Notes under the pieces: model-generated
The model's input: the letters and a program-made list of their open reading frames with translations, nothing else
What the model was told of the DNA's origin: nothing
Database searches by the model: none
Shown here: one piece after another, positions 5,083 through 6,074 of the stretch
Layout: every line of letters begins with the position of its first letter
Position numbering within the stretch: position 1 is the stretch's first letter
Translations under genes and position numbers: made by a program
From: Christensenella sp.
Lineage (GTDB): Bacteria > Bacillota > Clostridia > Christensenellales > Maliibacteriaceae
DNA: 6,074 nt
Assembly (NCBI GenBank): GCA_019420085.1
Contig: JAHZHV010000083.1
Span: 1 to 6,074 of the forward strand
Direction of reading: 5' to 3'

Positions 5083-5721
5083 ATGTCTTATCTTTGCTTT
5101 GCACGCCGGGGGGAAAGTACCCGCGTGGTACAAAAATCCAAGTTTTTGGGCGTAGCAATGCCGATTTCAAGCGAGGCGGAAGCGCAGGAGGTGCTTGCGC
5201 AATTGCACGAAACATATGCTACGGCCAGTGCGATTGCATGGGCATATATTATTGATGTGAATATCCAGCGCTTTCATGACGGTGGTGAGCCGTCGGGTAC
5301 AGCGGGCATGCCCATTTTGTCGGTTTTGCAAAAGCGTGGACTGACGCGTTGTTTTTGTGCGGTTGTGCGCTGGTTCGGTGGAATAAAACTGGGGGCAGGC
5401 GGTCTTGCGCGTGCGTTTTCAGGTTGTGCTGCCGATGCGATGGATAATGCCGGCACGGCACTTTGGTGCCCTACGGCGCAATACGATGTGCGCATCGATT
5501 ATGCGGATTTGGGCAAGATTGAATATCGCCTTGCAGAATATCCGTTTGAACGGCTGGATACTGTCTTTACGGATGCGGTGACGCTGCGCATGCGTGTCAA
5601 AGCAGAACAGGCGCGTCAGATGTTGAATCTTTTTGACGAGTGGACAGGCGCGAATATGCTGGCTGAGCCTGTTGGCGATGTATATGATTATCCGTGGCAA
5701 GTGGATACGCCGTCGGTTTGA
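5083..5721 (+). CDS. YigZ/IMPACT family protein (UPF0029)
   Basis: The 212-residue product matches the family's usual length. An N-terminal UPF0029/Impact domain (about 1-120) contains KSKFLG (18-23), DGGEPSGTAGMPIL (66-79) and the signature VVRWFGGIKLGAGGLARAF (94-112). A C-terminal ferredoxin-like DUF1949-type domain follows (about 135-205). Members are linked to translation and stress, and eukaryotic IMPACT inhibits GCN2 activation; the bacterial biochemical role is unsettled. Two family positions look altered. The His-His-Cys segment found near residue 50 in E. coli YigZ (from memory) is Ala-Ile-Ala here, and the usual DDGEP is DGGEP. AAAGGAG (5069-5075) lies seven bases before the ATG. 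The gene is 36 bases after tyrS and 19 bases before the kinase, so the three are likely co-transcribed. It should not be called a peptidase despite occasional automatic labels. Confidence 0.93.
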   Translation: MSYLCFARRGESTRVVQKSKFLGVAMPISSEAEAQEVLAQLHETYATASAIAWAYIIDVNIQRFHDGGEPSGTAGMPILSVLQKRGLTRCFCAVVRWFGGIKLGAGGLARAFSGCAADAMDNAGTALWCPTAQYDVRIDYADLGKIEYRLAEYPFERLDTVFTDAVTLRMRVKAEQARQMLNLFDEWTGANMLAEPVGDVYDYPWQVDTPSV

Positions 5722-5740
5722 TGACAGAGGAGGAAAGACG

Positions 5741-6074
5741 ATGTTTACTGCAAAAAAGATTCTCTGCGTCGGGATGATGACATGTGATTCCTACTATTAT
5801 GATGTAGATCCGGCATTGCTTTCTTTGCCCAATGCTGTCAATGGCACGGTGCTTATGGCGGCAGGTGGTGATGCGACCAATGTGTCCATTGATCTTGCAA
5901 GACTGGGGCATCACGCTTGTCTGATCGGTCTGATCGGTGAAGATTTTCACGGCGATGGTATCATTAAAACGGCATGCGCGGCGGGCGTGGACACGTCGCA
6001 TGTGATTCGCCGCAAAGATGTTACCACGACGATGACGCTGATTTTGTATACCAAAGATGCAAAGGATGCAAGCG
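5741..6074 (+). CDS. PfkB-family carbohydrate kinase, N-terminal part; 3' end outside window
   Basis: The visible 111 residues match the N-terminus of ribokinase/PfkB sugar kinases, which phosphorylate sugars or nucleosides using ATP. The opening strand ILCVGMMTCDSYYYDV (7-22) carries the substrate-contacting Asp at 16. The glycine motif AAGGDATNVSIDLARLG (40-56) is the first PfkB signature region and is followed by LIGLIGEDFHGDGI (61-74). The C-terminal half, with the catalytic GAGD motif, is beyond the window, so the substrate cannot be named. Ribokinase, fructokinase, 2-keto-3-deoxygluconate kinase and adenosine kinase are all possible. AGGAGG (5728-5733) sits seven bases before the ATG. 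The gene follows the YigZ-family stop by 19 bases and probably belongs to the tyrS transcript. Confidence 0.93.
   Translation, partial: MFTAKKILCVGMMTCDSYYYDVDPALLSLPNAVNGTVLMAAGGDATNVSIDLARLGHHACLIGLIGEDFHGDGIIKTACAAGVDTSHVIRRKDVTTTMTLILYTKDAKDAS

Noticed and set aside
4156..5133. Long minus-strand open frame of 325 codons
   Set aside because: It is antisense to tyrS, which has complete synthetase motifs. The product shows no domain and the frame crosses the tyrS/YigZ boundary.
5721..5777. ATG overlapping the YigZ-family stop as the next gene's start
   Set aside because: It opens only a short frame with no ribosome site. The ATG at 5741 has AGGAGG and the correct kinase frame.

Overview
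The window looks like a chromosomal segment of a Gram-positive anaerobe, most likely a member of the Clostridia (Firmicutes). The reasons are strong AGGAGG-type ribosome binding sites before every gene, sigma-A type promoters, a Clostridia-style tyrosyl-tRNA synthetase, and above all a secreted glycoside hydrolase family 25 (GH25) lysozyme linked to a type I dockerin. Genus cannot be fixed from this sequence alone.

There are two divergent blocks around an intergenic region at 3471-3837. The left block runs on the minus strand: a GH25 lysozyme (2532-3470), its out-of-frame dockerin tail (2134-2616), a bitopic surface protein with an Ig/cohesin-like outer domain and an acidic cytoplasmic tail (698-2110), a strong intrinsic terminator (649-687), and a short-chain dehydrogenase that leaves the window at its left edge (1-628). 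The short-chain dehydrogenase resembles the EF-P 5-aminopentanone reductases (YmfI type). The right block runs on the plus strand: tyrS (3838-5046), a YigZ/IMPACT-family protein (5083-5721) and the start of a PfkB-family sugar kinase (5741 to the right edge), with gaps of 36 and 19 bases that suggest one operon.

The most notable region is the lysozyme locus. A well-formed GH25 domain with all expected catalytic acids is followed by a Thr-Pro linker, a small pre-dockerin domain and a two-repeat dockerin, but the linker onward is in the -1 frame. One missing base near 2614-2619 would explain this and would restore a 445-residue enzyme. The next gene, 23 bases downstream, encodes a membrane-anchored protein with a similar Thr-Pro linker and an N-terminal beta-sandwich-like domain, so the two may form a surface display pair. 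That pairing is an inference.

The intergenic region holds two back-to-back promoters with 17-base spacers. They settle the start codons of both divergent genes. No RNA gene, CRISPR array, insertion sequence or T-box leader was seen.
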